From positions 1 to 64,000 of the forward strand of contig NZ_JANAVO010000001.1 in the NCBI RefSeq assembly GCF_024213555.1: a DNA stretch of 64,000 bases, in the 5' to 3' direction. Position 1 is the stretch's first letter. The number at the start of each line of letters is the position of its first letter. This document shows positions 8,260 through 17,809 of the stretch, in pieces. Below the pieces are notes generated by a model. The model searched no databases. It was not told the origin of the DNA and worked only from the letters and a program-made list of their open reading frames with translations. This DNA comes from Allokutzneria sp. A3M-2-11 16 (GTDB lineage: Bacteria > Actinomycetota > Actinomycetes > Mycobacteriales > Pseudonocardiaceae). Position numbers and translations under genes: made by a program.

Positions 8260-8913
8260 CTACCCGGCGGTGAAGCCGAGGTGATCGACCTGGGCCTTCG
8301 TCAGGTCACCGGTGCCGAGCATGACCATCGGGGCGGGCTCGCACTTCTGCCCCTGCACCTGGCAGGACCAGTCCTTGACGGCGGCCACCTCGCGGCCGTC
8401 GACGAGCAGCCGGAGCTGGGTGCCCTTGCCCTCGACCCGGTAGGAGTGCACGCGGTCGGTGGTGTTCATCGGCAGGTTGATCACCCGGTCCACCGTCTTG
8501 AGGCAGATCAGGTCCTTGTTGAGGCCGAGGATGGTCGGCGCGGCGCCGTCGGAGGCCACCAGGCCCACCTGGCCGCCGTGGCCGACCAGCTCCTTGGCGC
8601 AGGCGGGCGCGTTCGGCGTCGCGGGGTCGACCCGGAGCTTCGTGTGCACGGCCCAGCCGCGCGCGTTGCTGACCGACAGCCACGGCGAGCCCGCGGCGAT
8701 GGTCAGCTGCGTGCGCTCGTCAAGGTTGATCATGCCGTCCTTGACGACCGGCTCGGCCGGGTTCTCGTGCCGCAGTTCCCAGCCGGTGTACGGCGGGGCG
8801 GCGGAGAAGTCCAGGTCGGCCGAGGCGGGGGCGGCGAACGCGGGCGGCGCGGCCGCGGTGAGCGCGGCGGCGATGGTCACGCCGAGCGCCGCACCCAGAC
8901 GAGTGAGGTTCAT
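8260..8913 (-). CDS. Secreted hypothetical protein, lectin/glucanase-like fold suspected
   Basis: This encodes 217 residues from the ATG at 8913. A signal peptide is clear (LGVTIAAALTAAAPPAFAAP, cleavage after AFA). The mature part reads like a beta-sandwich laminin-G/concanavalin A-like domain: GWELRHENPAEPVVKDGMIN, SPWLSVSNARGWAVHTKLRV, then VHSYRVEGKGTQLRLLVDGR, a pattern seen in LamG/DUF1080-type sugar-binding modules. Two cysteine pairs (PACAKEL/LICLKT and SCQVQGQKCEP) could form disulfides. It diverges from the lipoprotein gene at 9113. The fold is inferred from pattern and no function is assigned. Confidence 0.65.
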   Translation of the reverse strand: MNLTRLGAALGVTIAAALTAAAPPAFAAPASADLDFSAAPPYTGWELRHENPAEPVVKDGMINLDERTQLTIAAGSPWLSVSNARGWAVHTKLRVDPATPNAPACAKELVGHGGQVGLVASDGAAPTILGLNKDLICLKTVDRVINLPMNTTDRVHSYRVEGKGTQLRLLVDGREVAAVKDWSCQVQGQKCEPAPMVMLGTGDLTKAQVDHLGFTAG

Positions 8914-9112
8914 GGCACTCGACCGTGGCCCTACCCGACGTTGCGCTCAAGGGCAGATCAGAAGCTTTCCATTTGGACGCACCCTTTCACCCGAAAGGTC
9001 CTCGTGATGGCGAGGTGATCACCGGATGTCGCCGGAGTTTGTGTGCGCGGCGTGTGGTGGCGGGCGGAATGCTGCCGAGCCTCACACCCCACCGACCGCC
9101 GAAAGAAGCGAG

Positions 9113-9508
9113 ATGCGCGCATTGTTCGCCGCCACCGGGCTGGTGACGGCAGCCCTGACCCTGACCGGCTGCTCCGGTTCCACCACGGCCGCCGAGCCGC
9201 CCGCCCCCTCCGCCCCGGCGACCCCCGCCGCGGCGAAGGCGGACGAGGCCGTGTTCGAGGTGACCGGCTCCGGCAGCGCCAAGGTCTCCTACCGGGACAA
9301 GGCGCAGGGCAAGCACGAGGAGAAGGTCCAGCTCCCCTGGAGCAAGTCCTTCCCCATCACCTCCCGCGACTACCTGTTCGTCACCGTGAGCGGCACGCCC
9401 GGCGAGGCGGTCGCCTGCCGGGCGACGGTCGGTGGCAAGGAAGTCAGCAAGAAGTCCGCGGAGAAGGGCTCGCTCCCGGTGATCCAGTGCACAGCGACCA
9501 CGCCCTGA
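9113..9508 (+). CDS. Small lipoprotein, MmpS-like
   Basis: This encodes 131 residues. The lipobox LTLTGC is followed by a proline/alanine-rich linker. A compact beta-rich domain follows: VFEVTGSGSAKVSYRDKAQG, then LPWSKSFPITSRDYLFVTVS and AVACRATVGGKEV. This pattern resembles MmpS/transport-accessory small secreted proteins of actinobacteria. A frame is open upstream from 9026, but the ATG at 9113 gives the proper signal peptide. The membrane protein gene at 9542 follows 33 bases later and is probably cotranscribed. Confidence 0.75.
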   Translation: MRALFAATGLVTAALTLTGCSGSTTAAEPPAPSAPATPAAAKADEAVFEVTGSGSAKVSYRDKAQGKHEEKVQLPWSKSFPITSRDYLFVTVSGTPGEAVACRATVGGKEVSKKSAEKGSLPVIQCTATTP

Positions 9509-9541
9509 CCCCCTCTTAAGACCGCAAGGAGCACTTTTCCC

Positions 9542-10051
9542 ATGAGCACCACCATCGTCACCACGGGGAAGCGGCCCGGCACGCTGACCGCCATGCTCGC
9601 CGCAGTGGCCGTCGGCGCGATCGCCGCGATCATCTCCGCGATCCACACCTACGGCAGCGGCAAGGAACTCGCCCGCGAGATCTTCGCCAAGGAGCTCGGG
9701 CAGGAGGCTGACGGCCTGGCCAAGAGCCTGATGGGCAGCCTCTACGAGACGCAGGTCGCCAGCGCGTACGAGACGCTGTCCGCGCGGGCCGGGTTCGGCC
9801 TGTTCTTCGCGATCGGGCTGATCCTGTTCGGCCTGCTCGCCAGGAACGCCGCCACCTGGGCGCGCGTCCTGATCACCCTCTTCGCCGTCTTCGGCGCGCT
9901 GGCCCAGGTCATGACCCTGGGCGACCCGGGTTCGCCCAGCCTGCTCAGCGGGCTCAGTGCGGTCTCGATGGCGGCATGGCTGGCGGCGGCGGTGCTGTGC
10001 TGGCTGCCCGGGAACAACCGCTTTGCCAAGGCGCACAAGGCGATGCGGTAA
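9542..10051 (+). CDS. Four-helix integral membrane protein, unknown function
   Basis: This encodes 169 residues from an ATG at 9542 with AAGGAG upstream. Four hydrophobic helices are apparent (about residues 18-36, 84-103, 106-125 and 137-158). A polar extracytoplasmic loop lies between the first two (SGKELAREIFAKELGQEADG). The C-terminus is basic. It is not a family I can name. It lies downstream of the MmpS-like lipoprotein, so both may belong to one envelope function. Confidence 0.7.
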   Translation: MSTTIVTTGKRPGTLTAMLAAVAVGAIAAIISAIHTYGSGKELAREIFAKELGQEADGLAKSLMGSLYETQVASAYETLSARAGFGLFFAIGLILFGLLARNAATWARVLITLFAVFGALAQVMTLGDPGSPSLLSGLSAVSMAAWLAAAVLCWLPGNNRFAKAHKAMR

Positions 10052-10063
10052 CCAACCCGGCGA

Positions 10064-10095
10064 CGGCGGGGTGGGCGGACCGGCTCACCCCGCCG
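10064..10095. terminator. Hairpin between convergent genes
   Basis: CGGCGGGGTG at 10064-10073 pairs with CACCCCGCCG at 10086-10095 across a 12-base loop. The right arm lies within the last codons of the SARP gene. Confidence 0.6.
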
Positions 10096-13000
10096 GTGCA
10101 CCGGCCAGTGCGAGCGCCGCAGCCATCATCGACTCGGCCATCCGGTCGGCGGGCCCGCCTTCCCGGTCGGCCTCGGCTCGCACCGCGTCCGCCGCGGCCT
10201 GCTCACCGCGCGCCTCATGGCCCACCGCGAGTAGCCGCAGAGTGGCCACCCGCTGCCGCACGAGCCCCATCTCCGCGAAGGTCTCCGAACAGCGGCGCAG
10301 CGCGGCGACCGCCTCGTCGAGCCGACCGTCGCCGATCATGGCCGCGGCCAGGTCCCGCTCGGTGATCGCGCTCAGCCGGTGCTCGCTGAGCTCCTCCGCC
10401 ATGCGCGCGCTGGCGCCGAGCAGGTCGACGGCCTCGGCGCGCCGCCCCAGCCGCGCGCACACCAGCGCCAGCTCTCGCAGCATGATCGCCACCGGCCCCC
10501 GGTCACCGAGTTCCTGGTACCCCGCAAGGGATTCGCGGTACGCGGCGTCCGCGCTCGGCAGATCGCCGACGGTGATCTGGATCTGGCCGAGGGCGTGCAG
10601 CACGGGCGCGATCACCCGCACCTCGCCGGTCTGCCGGGCCAGCGCCAACGCGTCCTGCGTGACCTCGCGCGAGTCCTCGATCCGGCCGAGCCGCAGCAGC
10701 CCGGCGGCCAGCGTCCGCAGCGCCTCGATCTCGTCGTTGCGGTCACCCGAGGCGTGGAAGACCTCCCGCGCCCACGTGACGTGCTTGACCGCGTCCTCCT
10801 CCGCTCCCTGCTCCATCAGCAGGTAGGCGTTGGTGGCTCGCGCACACGCCGCCGCGTGCTGGTCCCCGAGTTCCTCGAACACCTCACCGCAGCGTTGGAA
10901 CACGGCGCTGGCCTTGGCGTAGTACCCACGCCCCGCGTCCAGCATCGCGAGCAGGTGCTCCGCGATCGTGGTCGTCCGCGTGTCACCCGCCGCCAGGGCC
11001 GCGTCGCGCACCGCGCCCTGGACCCGCGCCAGGTCGTCCCAGTGCTTCTCGCCCCACTGGAACGGGTGCAGGCGGATCGCGAGCTGGACGGCCAGGTCGA
11101 GCAGGTCCGCGCGGGCGTCGTGGCAGGCGGTCCGCACCAACGCGACCAGGTTCGCCCGCTCCGCGACCAGCCAGGCCACCGGGTCGGCGAGCAGCCGATC
11201 GATATCGGCCCTCGGCAACGACGGCGGCGGCACGGGCGTCGCCAGTCGCGGTGTCAGGGAGTACCGCGGAGTGCCGCGGACGGCTTCGTCGACGAGGCCG
11301 AGGGCGGTGACCAGTACGCGGCGAAACGCGGCGAGCACCGCGTCGTCGTCCTCCTCGTCCCGCGCGCGCTCCCCGGCGTAGACGGCGAGCAGGTCGTGCA
11401 GCCGGTAGCGGGGCTCCCCCGTGGCGTCCTGGCCGAGCGGCTGGAGCAGGTTCGCCTCGACCAGCTCCTCGGTCGCGCCCGCCGCGTCCTCGGTGTCCAG
11501 CAACGCGGCGAGCGACCACTCCGCCCTGCCACCGTCGCCGAAGCTGCCAAGCAAGCGAAAAGCCTTGCGCGCCAACGGACTCAGCGCCCGATAGCTCAGC
11601 TCGACGCTGGCCCGCACCGCGAGGTCGCTGACCGCGAGCTCGTCCAGCCGCCTGCTCTCGTCGTCCAGCCGGTCGGCCAGCACGCCGAGCCGCAGGTAGG
11701 GGCGGGACGCCAGCCTGGTGCCCGCGATGCGCAGGGCGAGCGGCAGGTTGTCGCAGGAGGCGGTGATCCGGTCCGCCGCCGCGGGCTCCGCGCGCACCCG
11801 CTCCGGGCCGACCACGCCTTCCAGGAGGGCGATGGCCTCAGCGTCGGTGAGCGCGCCGACCGGGACCGAGAACGCGCCCGGCAGGCCGCTGAGCCGCGAG
11901 CGGCTGGTCACGATCACCGCGCAGCCGGGTGTCCCCGGGAGCAGCGGACCGATCTGCGCGGGCTTCTCGGCGTCGTCGAGCACCACCAGCAGCCGCCGGT
12001 CGGCGACCTTGGCGCGGAACGCGGCTGAGCGGGCGTGGACGTCCTCGGGGAGCGCGGGCCCGGCGACACCCAGGGTCCTGAGGAGTTCGGCGAGCACGTC
12101 GCCCGGATCTCGCGGTCTGCCGGAAGCGCCCGCGAGGTGCGCGAACAGTTGCCCGTCCGGAAACGCGGTGCGCAGCCGGTGGGCCACGTGCACCGCGAGC
12201 GCGGTCTTGCCGGTCCCGGGGTTGCCGGTGACCACCGCGAGCGGAACCGTCGGCCGGGCCTCGCTGAGCAGCGCGACCAGGTCCGCCACCGCCTCCGCGC
12301 GCCCGGTGAAGTCGGCGATCTCGGGCGGCAGCTGGCAGATCGGCGTGGCGGCGCGGACCACCACCGGGGCGGACGCCGGGGCTTCACCGCGCAGCACGGC
12401 TTCGTGCAGCTCACGCAGCTCGGACCCGGGCTCGACGCCGAGCTCGTCGATCAGGACCGTCCTGGCCTCGTGGTAGGCGGCGAGCGCGTCGTCCCGCCTG
12501 CCCGCCCGCCACAGCGCGGTGATGTGCTGGGCGCGGAACCGCTCGCGGAGCGGGTGTTCGACGACCAGCGCCCGCGTCCGCGCCACCAGGCCGCCCTGCG
12601 CCCCGCTCGCCAGCTCGGCGTCGGCCAGTCCCTCCAGCGCGGCGAGCCGTTCCTCCTCCAACGCGGCGATCTGCGGCTCCAGCGCGGGCACCCGGAGATC
12701 GGCGAGCGGGCGTTCCCGCCACAGCCCGAGCGCCTCGCGGTAGTGCTGGGCGGTGGCGGGGTCCTCGGCCGCGCCCGCCCGCGCGGCCCGCAGCGCCTCG
12801 GTGAACTCGATCAGGTCCAGCTCGGCGGTGCCGAGGAACAGCCCGTACCGGCCGTCGCTGTGCTCCAGCCGCACCCCGGCGAGGCGTTCCCGCAGCCGCG
12901 AGAAGTAGGTGTGCAGGTTGGAGACGTACGAGGCGGGCGGAGCGCCCTCCCACACCGCGTCCACCAGCTGGTCGGTCCGGACCCGGCGGCCCGCGTTGAA

Positions 13001-13105
13001 CAGCAGGACGGCGAGCAGCGTGCGCTGGTGCGCGCTGCGCAGGGGCACCGGTGCGCCACCGGCCGAGGTCACCTGGAGCGGGCCAAGCACGCCGAACCTG
13101 ATCAC
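10085..13105 (-). CDS. AfsR/SARP-type regulator with NB-ARC and TPR domains
   Basis: This encodes 1006 residues from a GTG at 13105 (GAGGAG upstream). Domains in order: an OmpR-type winged-helix DNA-binding domain (FGVLGPLQV through RTDQLVDAVWEGAPP, about 1-95); a BTAD domain (to about 250, ending VLIDELGVEPGSELRELHEA); an NB-ARC ATPase with P-loop VVTGNPGTGKTALA and VVLDDAEKPAQI; then a long TPR array to the C-terminus (for example TNAYLLMEQGAEEDAVKHVT). Large SARPs of this architecture act as nucleotide-responsive activators of secondary metabolism. No biosynthetic cluster lies immediately beside it, so its target is unclear. Confidence 0.92.
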   Translation of the reverse strand: MIRFGVLGPLQVTSAGGAPVPLRSAHQRTLLAVLLFNAGRRVRTDQLVDAVWEGAPPASYVSNLHTYFSRLRERLAGVRLEHSDGRYGLFLGTAELDLIEFTEALRAARAGAAEDPATAQHYREALGLWRERPLADLRVPALEPQIAALEEERLAALEGLADAELASGAQGGLVARTRALVVEHPLRERFRAQHITALWRAGRRDDALAAYHEARTVLIDELGVEPGSELRELHEAVLRGEAPASAPVVVRAATPICQLPPEIADFTGRAEAVADLVALLSEARPTVPLAVVTGNPGTGKTALAVHVAHRLRTAFPDGQLFAHLAGASGRPRDPGDVLAELLRTLGVAGPALPEDVHARSAAFRAKVADRRLLVVLDDAEKPAQIGPLLPGTPGCAVIVTSRSRLSGLPGAFSVPVGALTDAEAIALLEGVVGPERVRAEPAAADRITASCDNLPLALRIAGTRLASRPYLRLGVLADRLDDESRRLDELAVSDLAVRASVELSYRALSPLARKAFRLLGSFGDGGRAEWSLAALLDTEDAAGATEELVEANLLQPLGQDATGEPRYRLHDLLAVYAGERARDEEDDDAVLAAFRRVLVTALGLVDEAVRGTPRYSLTPRLATPVPPPSLPRADIDRLLADPVAWLVAERANLVALVRTACHDARADLLDLAVQLAIRLHPFQWGEKHWDDLARVQGAVRDAALAAGDTRTTTIAEHLLAMLDAGRGYYAKASAVFQRCGEVFEELGDQHAAACARATNAYLLMEQGAEEDAVKHVTWAREVFHASGDRNDEIEALRTLAAGLLRLGRIEDSREVTQDALALARQTGEVRVIAPVLHALGQIQITVGDLPSADAAYRESLAGYQELGDRGPVAIMLRELALVCARLGRRAEAVDLLGASARMAEELSEHRLSAITERDLAAAMIGDGRLDEAVAALRRCSETFAEMGLVRQRVATLRLLAVGHEARGEQAAADAVRAEADREGGPADRMAESMMAAALALAGAPAG

Positions 13106-13193
13106 CCTCGCTCCTCGCTCACGGCGGCGAGGTTAACCTCCAACCAACTAGGGAGGCAAAGTAGTGATCTAGTTACCAGTCGAGCTTGTCGCG

Positions 13194-14936
13194 CTACCAG
13201 GAACGGAGGGTGGCGATGCGCTCCTCCAGGTGCTCCATCGAGGCCATCGGGGTCGGCGGGCCACCGCACTGCTTGCGCAGCTCGGAGTGGATCATGCCGT
13301 GCGGTTTGCGGGTCCGGTGGTGGTGCAGCGCGACCAGGGTGTTGAGCTCCTTGCGCAGCGCGGTGATCCGCTCCTGGACCGACAGCGAGCGGGGGGCGGG
13401 CGCGGGCTCCTGAGCGGCCTTGGTCTTGCGCTTCTGCGCGGCGTTGGCCAGCTGCTGTTGCTGCCGCTGCCGGAGCAGGTCGCGCACCTGGTCGGGGGCG
13501 AGCAACCCGGGCAGGCCCAGGTACTCCTGCTCCTCGTCGGTGCCCGCCATGGCGGCGGTGCCGAAGGAGGAGCCGTCGTAGATCACCTGGTCCAGCTCGG
13601 CGGAGGCGCCCAGCGAGGTGAACGCCTTCTCCTCCTCGCCGAGCTCGTCCTGCTGCTGGTTGGCCTGGGCGAGCAGCTCGTCCTCCCAGCCCTCCTTCTC
13701 CCGGTGCGGCTTGCCGAGCACGTGGTCGCGCTCGGCCTCCAGCTGGCTGGCCAGCTCCAGCAGCACGGGCACGCTGGGCAGGAAGACGTTGGCCGTCTCG
13801 CCCGCGCGGCGGGCGCGCACGAAGCGGCCGATGGCCTGGGCGAAGAACAGCGGGGTCGAGGCGCTGGTGGCGTAGACGCCCACGGCGAGGCGGGGCACGT
13901 CGACGCCCTCGGAGACCATCCGGACCGCGACCATCCACTCATCGCCGCAGTCGGCGAACTCCTTGATCCGCCCCGACGCCTTCGGATCGTCGGAGAGCAC
14001 CACGGTCGGCGGCTTGCCGGTGATCATCTCCAGCAGCCGGGCGTAGGCCTTGGCGTTCTCGTGGTCGGTGGCGATCACCAGGCCGCCGGCGTCCGGCACA
14101 CCGCCGTTGCGCAGCTGGGTCAGCCGGATGTGCGCGGCCTTGAGCACGGCGGGCATCCACTCGCCGTTCGGGTCCAGCGCGGTGCGCCACGCCCGCGCGG
14201 TCTGCTCGGCGTCCAGCGGCTCGCCGAGGCGGGCGCTGAACTCCTCACCCGCGTTGTTGCGCCAGGTCGCCTCACCGGAGTACGCCATGAAGATCACCGG
14301 CCGGACCACGCCGTCGCGCAGCGCGTCGGAGTAGCCGTAGGAGTGGTCGGCGCGGCTGCGCTCGAACCCGGCGGCGTCCGGCTCGTAGGTGATGAACGGG
14401 ATCGGGGTGTCGTCGCTGCGGAACGGGGTTCCGGTCAGCGCGAGCCTGCGCACCGCCGGGGTGCACGCCTCGCGGACGGCGTCGCCCCAGGACTTCGCGT
14501 CGCCCGCGTGGTGCACCTCGTCCAGGATGACCAGCGTCTTCCGGTTCTCCGTGCGCACGCGGTGCAGCGTGGGGTGGGCGGCGATCTGCGCGTAGGTGAC
14601 CGCGACGCCGTGGTAGTCCCGCGAGGTGGTGCCCGCGCCGTTGCGGAAGTTGGAGTCGATCGCGATGCCGACCTCCGCCGCCGCCGCGGCCCACTGGTGC
14701 TTGAGGTGCTCGGTCGGGGTCACGATGGTGATCGCCTCGACAGTGCGGTCGGCCAGCAGCTCCGCCGCGACCCGCAGCCCGAAGGTCGTCTTGCCCGCGC
14801 CCGGCGTCGCCACCGCGAGGTAGTCCTGCGGACGCGCCGTCAGGTACTTGGTGAGCGCGCGCCGCTGCCATGCACGCAGCGGCCGGAACTCTGCGGTGGT
14901 AAGGCGTTCCGCGACGGTCGAGTCGGTTACGGTCAC
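13194..14936 (-). CDS. DEAD/DEAH box helicase (SF2)
   Basis: This encodes 580 residues from the GTG at 14936. Upstream in-frame codons to 14996 lack a better site. It shows SF2 motifs: RPLRAWQRRALTKYL (Q-like motif), motif I ATPGAGKTT, motif II DEVHH, motif III LTGTPFRSDD and motif VI QAIGRFVRARR. The C-terminal part is a charged, glutamine-rich coiled region (LRQRQQQQLANAAQKRKTKA). Helicases of this type are conserved near sigA in actinobacteria and are usually linked loosely to DNA repair. The substrate is unknown. Confidence 0.88.
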   Translation of the reverse strand: MTVTDSTVAERLTTAEFRPLRAWQRRALTKYLTARPQDYLAVATPGAGKTTFGLRVAAELLADRTVEAITIVTPTEHLKHQWAAAAAEVGIAIDSNFRNGAGTTSRDYHGVAVTYAQIAAHPTLHRVRTENRKTLVILDEVHHAGDAKSWGDAVREACTPAVRRLALTGTPFRSDDTPIPFITYEPDAAGFERSRADHSYGYSDALRDGVVRPVIFMAYSGEATWRNNAGEEFSARLGEPLDAEQTARAWRTALDPNGEWMPAVLKAAHIRLTQLRNGGVPDAGGLVIATDHENAKAYARLLEMITGKPPTVVLSDDPKASGRIKEFADCGDEWMVAVRMVSEGVDVPRLAVGVYATSASTPLFFAQAIGRFVRARRAGETANVFLPSVPVLLELASQLEAERDHVLGKPHREKEGWEDELLAQANQQQDELGEEEKAFTSLGASAELDQVIYDGSSFGTAAMAGTDEEQEYLGLPGLLAPDQVRDLLRQRQQQQLANAAQKRKTKAAQEPAPAPRSLSVQERITALRKELNTLVALHHHRTRKPHGMIHSELRKQCGGPPTPMASMEHLEERIATLRSW

Positions 14937-15161
14937 CTGCTGTCCGTTCCTTTCGCCCCGCGCCTGCGAACATGCGAATGCCCTCTGCTCGCGCAAGCGA
15001 TGAGGGCGCCAGGAAGCCTACATCGGCGACCGGGGTGCGGCGGACCGGAACGAGGTCTGGATCGCGAGAAAGCGATCCGCGACACTCCGATGATGCTCGA
15101 TCCCGCAGGCAGATCTTCGGCACTACCCAGCCCTGTGATGCCGGTGTGAGGCGGATGCAGC

Positions 15162-16277
15162 ATGCTGGGGCCTGACATGAACGCGCCCGTCGAAAACCAG
15201 CCCGCCGACGCCGCCGAGCGCCCGGGGCAGCGGCGCGGTCTGCGGCGGCTGTTGTCGCTGATGATGAGCAAGGCGTGGCAGGACAACATCTTCTCCGAGG
15301 CCGCCGAGGCCGCGTTCTGGCAGACGCTCTCGCTGCCGCCGCTGCTGCTCGGCCTGCTCGGCAGCATCGGCTACGTCGCGGAGTGGTTCGGCACCGAGGT
15401 GGTCCGCGCGGTGCACGAGCGGATCCTCGCCTTCACCGGGAAGATCTTCACGCCGGAGGTGGTCGACGGGATCATCGGCCCGACCGTGCAGGAGATGCTG
15501 ACCAAGGGCCAGGGCGCGCTCGTGTCGATGGGCTTCCTGATCTCGCTGTGGGCGGGGTCCTCGGCGACGGCGTCGTTCATCGACGCGATCACCGTGGCGC
15601 ACGAGCAGTACGGGGTGCGCAACATCGTCTGGCAGCGCATCCTCGCGCTGCTGCTCTACCTGGTCACCCTGGTGCTGTTGATCATCGGCCTGCCGCTGCT
15701 GGCGCTCGGCCCGGAGTGGCTGCCGACGCTGTTCCCGATCACCTGGCAGCCCACGGTCGAGGACCTGGTCGGCCGGTTCTACTACCCGGGGACGGCCGCG
15801 ATCCTGGTGCTCGCGCTGACCACGCTGTACAAGCTCGCGCTGCCCAGGAAGCTGCCGTGGCACCGCGGGCTGCCCGGGGCGATCCTGGCGATGGTGTTCT
15901 TCCTGGTGTCCGCGACCGGGTTGCGGCTCTACATCAGCTCGATCAGCGGCACCGGCTTCACCTACGGCGCGCTGGCCACCCCGATCGCGTTCCTGCTCTT
16001 CGCGTTCTTCATCGGCCTGGCGATCGTGCTCGGCGCGCACCTGAACAACGCCATCCAGCAGCTGTGGCCGGCGAAGATGACCGGCCGGGAGCGGCGCAAG
16101 TGGCGGCGGCTGGAAATGGACCGGGCCGCCCAGAAGCTGCGAGCCGACGCCGAGCACACCCAACGCGCCGAGGACGAGTCCGGCGCCCTCGAAGCACGCC
16201 GCCTGACCCGCGACCTCCCCCCGGTCTCCTCCCCCGCCGACACGCACGCCACCGAACCCGTGCACCGCAAAACCTGA
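15162..16277 (+). CDS. YihY/BrkB family inner-membrane protein
   Basis: This encodes 371 residues (an alternative ATG at 15177 gives 366). The signature of the family is clear: FSEAAEAAFWQTLSLPPLLL near the start, six predicted helices, GMPGAIL-like LPWHRGLPGAILAMVFFLVS and SGTGFTYGALATPIAFLLFA. It ends in a charged cytoplasmic tail (TGRERRKWRRLEMDRAAQKL). Family members were long mislabelled ribonuclease BN; no biochemical role is established. It converges on the GT9 gene with a family C repeat between them. Confidence 0.85.
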   Translation: MLGPDMNAPVENQPADAAERPGQRRGLRRLLSLMMSKAWQDNIFSEAAEAAFWQTLSLPPLLLGLLGSIGYVAEWFGTEVVRAVHERILAFTGKIFTPEVVDGIIGPTVQEMLTKGQGALVSMGFLISLWAGSSATASFIDAITVAHEQYGVRNIVWQRILALLLYLVTLVLLIIGLPLLALGPEWLPTLFPITWQPTVEDLVGRFYYPGTAAILVLALTTLYKLALPRKLPWHRGLPGAILAMVFFLVSATGLRLYISSISGTGFTYGALATPIAFLLFAFFIGLAIVLGAHLNNAIQQLWPAKMTGRERRKWRRLEMDRAAQKLRADAEHTQRAEDESGALEARRLTRDLPPVSSPADTHATEPVHRKT

Positions 16278-16295
16278 CACCCCCTGCCACTTTTT

Positions 16296-16358
16296 CCCGT
16301 TTCGTACTCTTAACGGGAATGAGAGCGCTCTCTTCGCAGGCTATGAGTACGAAACGGG
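16296..16358. repeat. Family C inverted repeat, copy 1
   Basis: CCCGTTTCGTACTC at 16296-16309 is mirrored at 16345-16358 (GAGTACGAAACGGG). A perfect 12-bp palindrome GAGAGCGCTCTC sits in the centre (16321-16332). It lies between two convergent genes. The second copy is at 34.6 kb. Confidence 0.88.
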
Positions 16359-16418
16359 GAACTGACCACCGCGCGTGAGTGGAGTGGGGCGCGGAGGCGG
16401 TGTGGGCGTAGGGGGATT

Positions 16419-17531
16419 CTAGTTGGTCAGGGGGAGTGAAGGGGTGGTGTGGAGCAGGGCTCGTGCGGCGGAGGCCAGGTCGGCGGGGGCGATGTCGAGG
16501 CACGAGACGGTTCCGCGGACCAGGCGGGCGCGGACGAGCCGCGGGCGGGTGTCGTCGGCGCGGTCCGCTCCGCCATAGGCGATCGCCACCGGAGTTCCCA
16601 CCGCCTCGGCCAGGTGCATGGGCCCGGAATCGTTGCCCACCAGCACTTCCGCGCGGGCGATCACGGCGGCGAGGACCGCGACGCTCACCGGCTCCAGTGT
16701 GCGTACCCCGGGGTGCCGGGCGCGCGAGACCACCTCGGCGATCAGGTCGCGTTCCCGGGGTGAACCCGTGACGAGCACGGGAAGACCGCTGTCCGCGAGC
16801 ATCGCCGCGGTGGTGGCGAAACCCGTTGCGGAGTAACGAAGCTCGTCGCGCGTGCACCCGGGGGTCAGCAATGCGAACGGCGCGGTCCGGCCCGCGAGCG
16901 CGACGTCCGCGGCGGCCCGCGAGCGCTCCGGGATGTCGACGTGGACCACGGCGCCCTTCGCGGGAACTCCCAGTCCGTGCAACAGGTGCAGGGCGCGGTC
17001 GACCTGGTGCACCGGTCCCTCCGGGGGCCGGACGCAGTGGGAGGCAACGACTCCCCCGCTCTCGGCGGAGTGCACGGCCCGGACGCCGATGCCCGCGAGC
17101 AGCCCCGCGTGCGCCGCGGCCCAGGGCGACTGCGTGGCGGAGGTGAACACGATCATGGCGTCATAGCCGCGATTCGCCAACGAACCGATCAAGGCCTGCT
17201 CCTGCCAGGCGCACCGGCGGACGTCCACGGCGGCGGTGGCGGAGCGGTCGTACCAGGACGGCGTCCCCACCACCACGCCGTCGAGCGTGGCGACGAGCTC
17301 CCGCGCGGCGGCCCCGCTCGGCGAGGTCAGCAGGTCGAGCCTGCTGTGCGGCGCCGCGGCCCGCAACGCGCGCAGAGCGGGGGTGAGCATCAACGCGTCA
17401 CCAAGATTGCCCGGCCGTACAACCAGAATCCTGCCGAAGTCCGTCCAGTCCACGTGGGACTGAACCTTTGTGATCGCTTGGGCCGCCGCGGCCGCGGGGC
17501 GCGGCGCCGGCATGTGGAAGGTGGCGGACAC
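16419..17531 (-). CDS. Glycosyltransferase family 9 (heptosyltransferase-like)
   Basis: This encodes 370 residues from a GTG at 17531 with AGAGGTGA upstream. N-terminal ILVVRPGNLGDALMLTPALR is the hallmark of GT9, followed by SRLDLLTSPSGAAA. The C-terminal nucleotide-sugar domain has FALLTPGC, LPVLVTGSPRERDLI and the signature VLVGNDSGPMHLAEAVGTPV. Gram-positive actinobacteria make no LPS, so the acceptor is probably another glycoconjugate or a natural product. It diverges from the STAS-domain gene. Confidence 0.88.
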   Translation of the reverse strand: MSATFHMPAPRPAAAAAQAITKVQSHVDWTDFGRILVVRPGNLGDALMLTPALRALRAAAPHSRLDLLTSPSGAAARELVATLDGVVVGTPSWYDRSATAAVDVRRCAWQEQALIGSLANRGYDAMIVFTSATQSPWAAAHAGLLAGIGVRAVHSAESGGVVASHCVRPPEGPVHQVDRALHLLHGLGVPAKGAVVHVDIPERSRAAADVALAGRTAPFALLTPGCTRDELRYSATGFATTAAMLADSGLPVLVTGSPRERDLIAEVVSRARHPGVRTLEPVSVAVLAAVIARAEVLVGNDSGPMHLAEAVGTPVAIAYGGADRADDTRPRLVRARLVRGTVSCLDIAPADLASAARALLHTTPSLPLTN

Positions 17532-17809
17532 GGTTCACCTCTTGGGCGAGATGGGTGCGTGCGGGAGGCACACGCTCCCTTCAATGCCCGTTCCGCCCCC
17601 GGTCAAACCGATGCGATACCCCGTACGGAGGCACGCTGGTTGTGTGCCGCGACGGAGGTCTCTACGGTGGGAGGAACAGCGGTTGACAGACAGCCGCGGT
17701 CGGAGGGGCCGTGCGCCCATCCCCAAGGCCGATGGCGGACGCGTGCGACGTGAGAGACCCCCATCGCCGTATCCCTTTCCGTCCCATCGGCCCTGACGGA
17801 GGAGGCAAC
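17532..17809. other. Divergent promoter region
   Basis: The 278-base gap separates the GT9 and STAS genes. A TTGACA hexamer lies at 17683-17688 on the plus strand, but no convincing -10 follows. No gene, repeat or strong hairpin is seen. Confidence 0.4.

Noticed and set aside
10085-13105. SARP regulator as the controller of the isonitrile operon
   Set aside because: The genes are about 25 kb apart with core genes between and no shared motif seen; any link would be guesswork.
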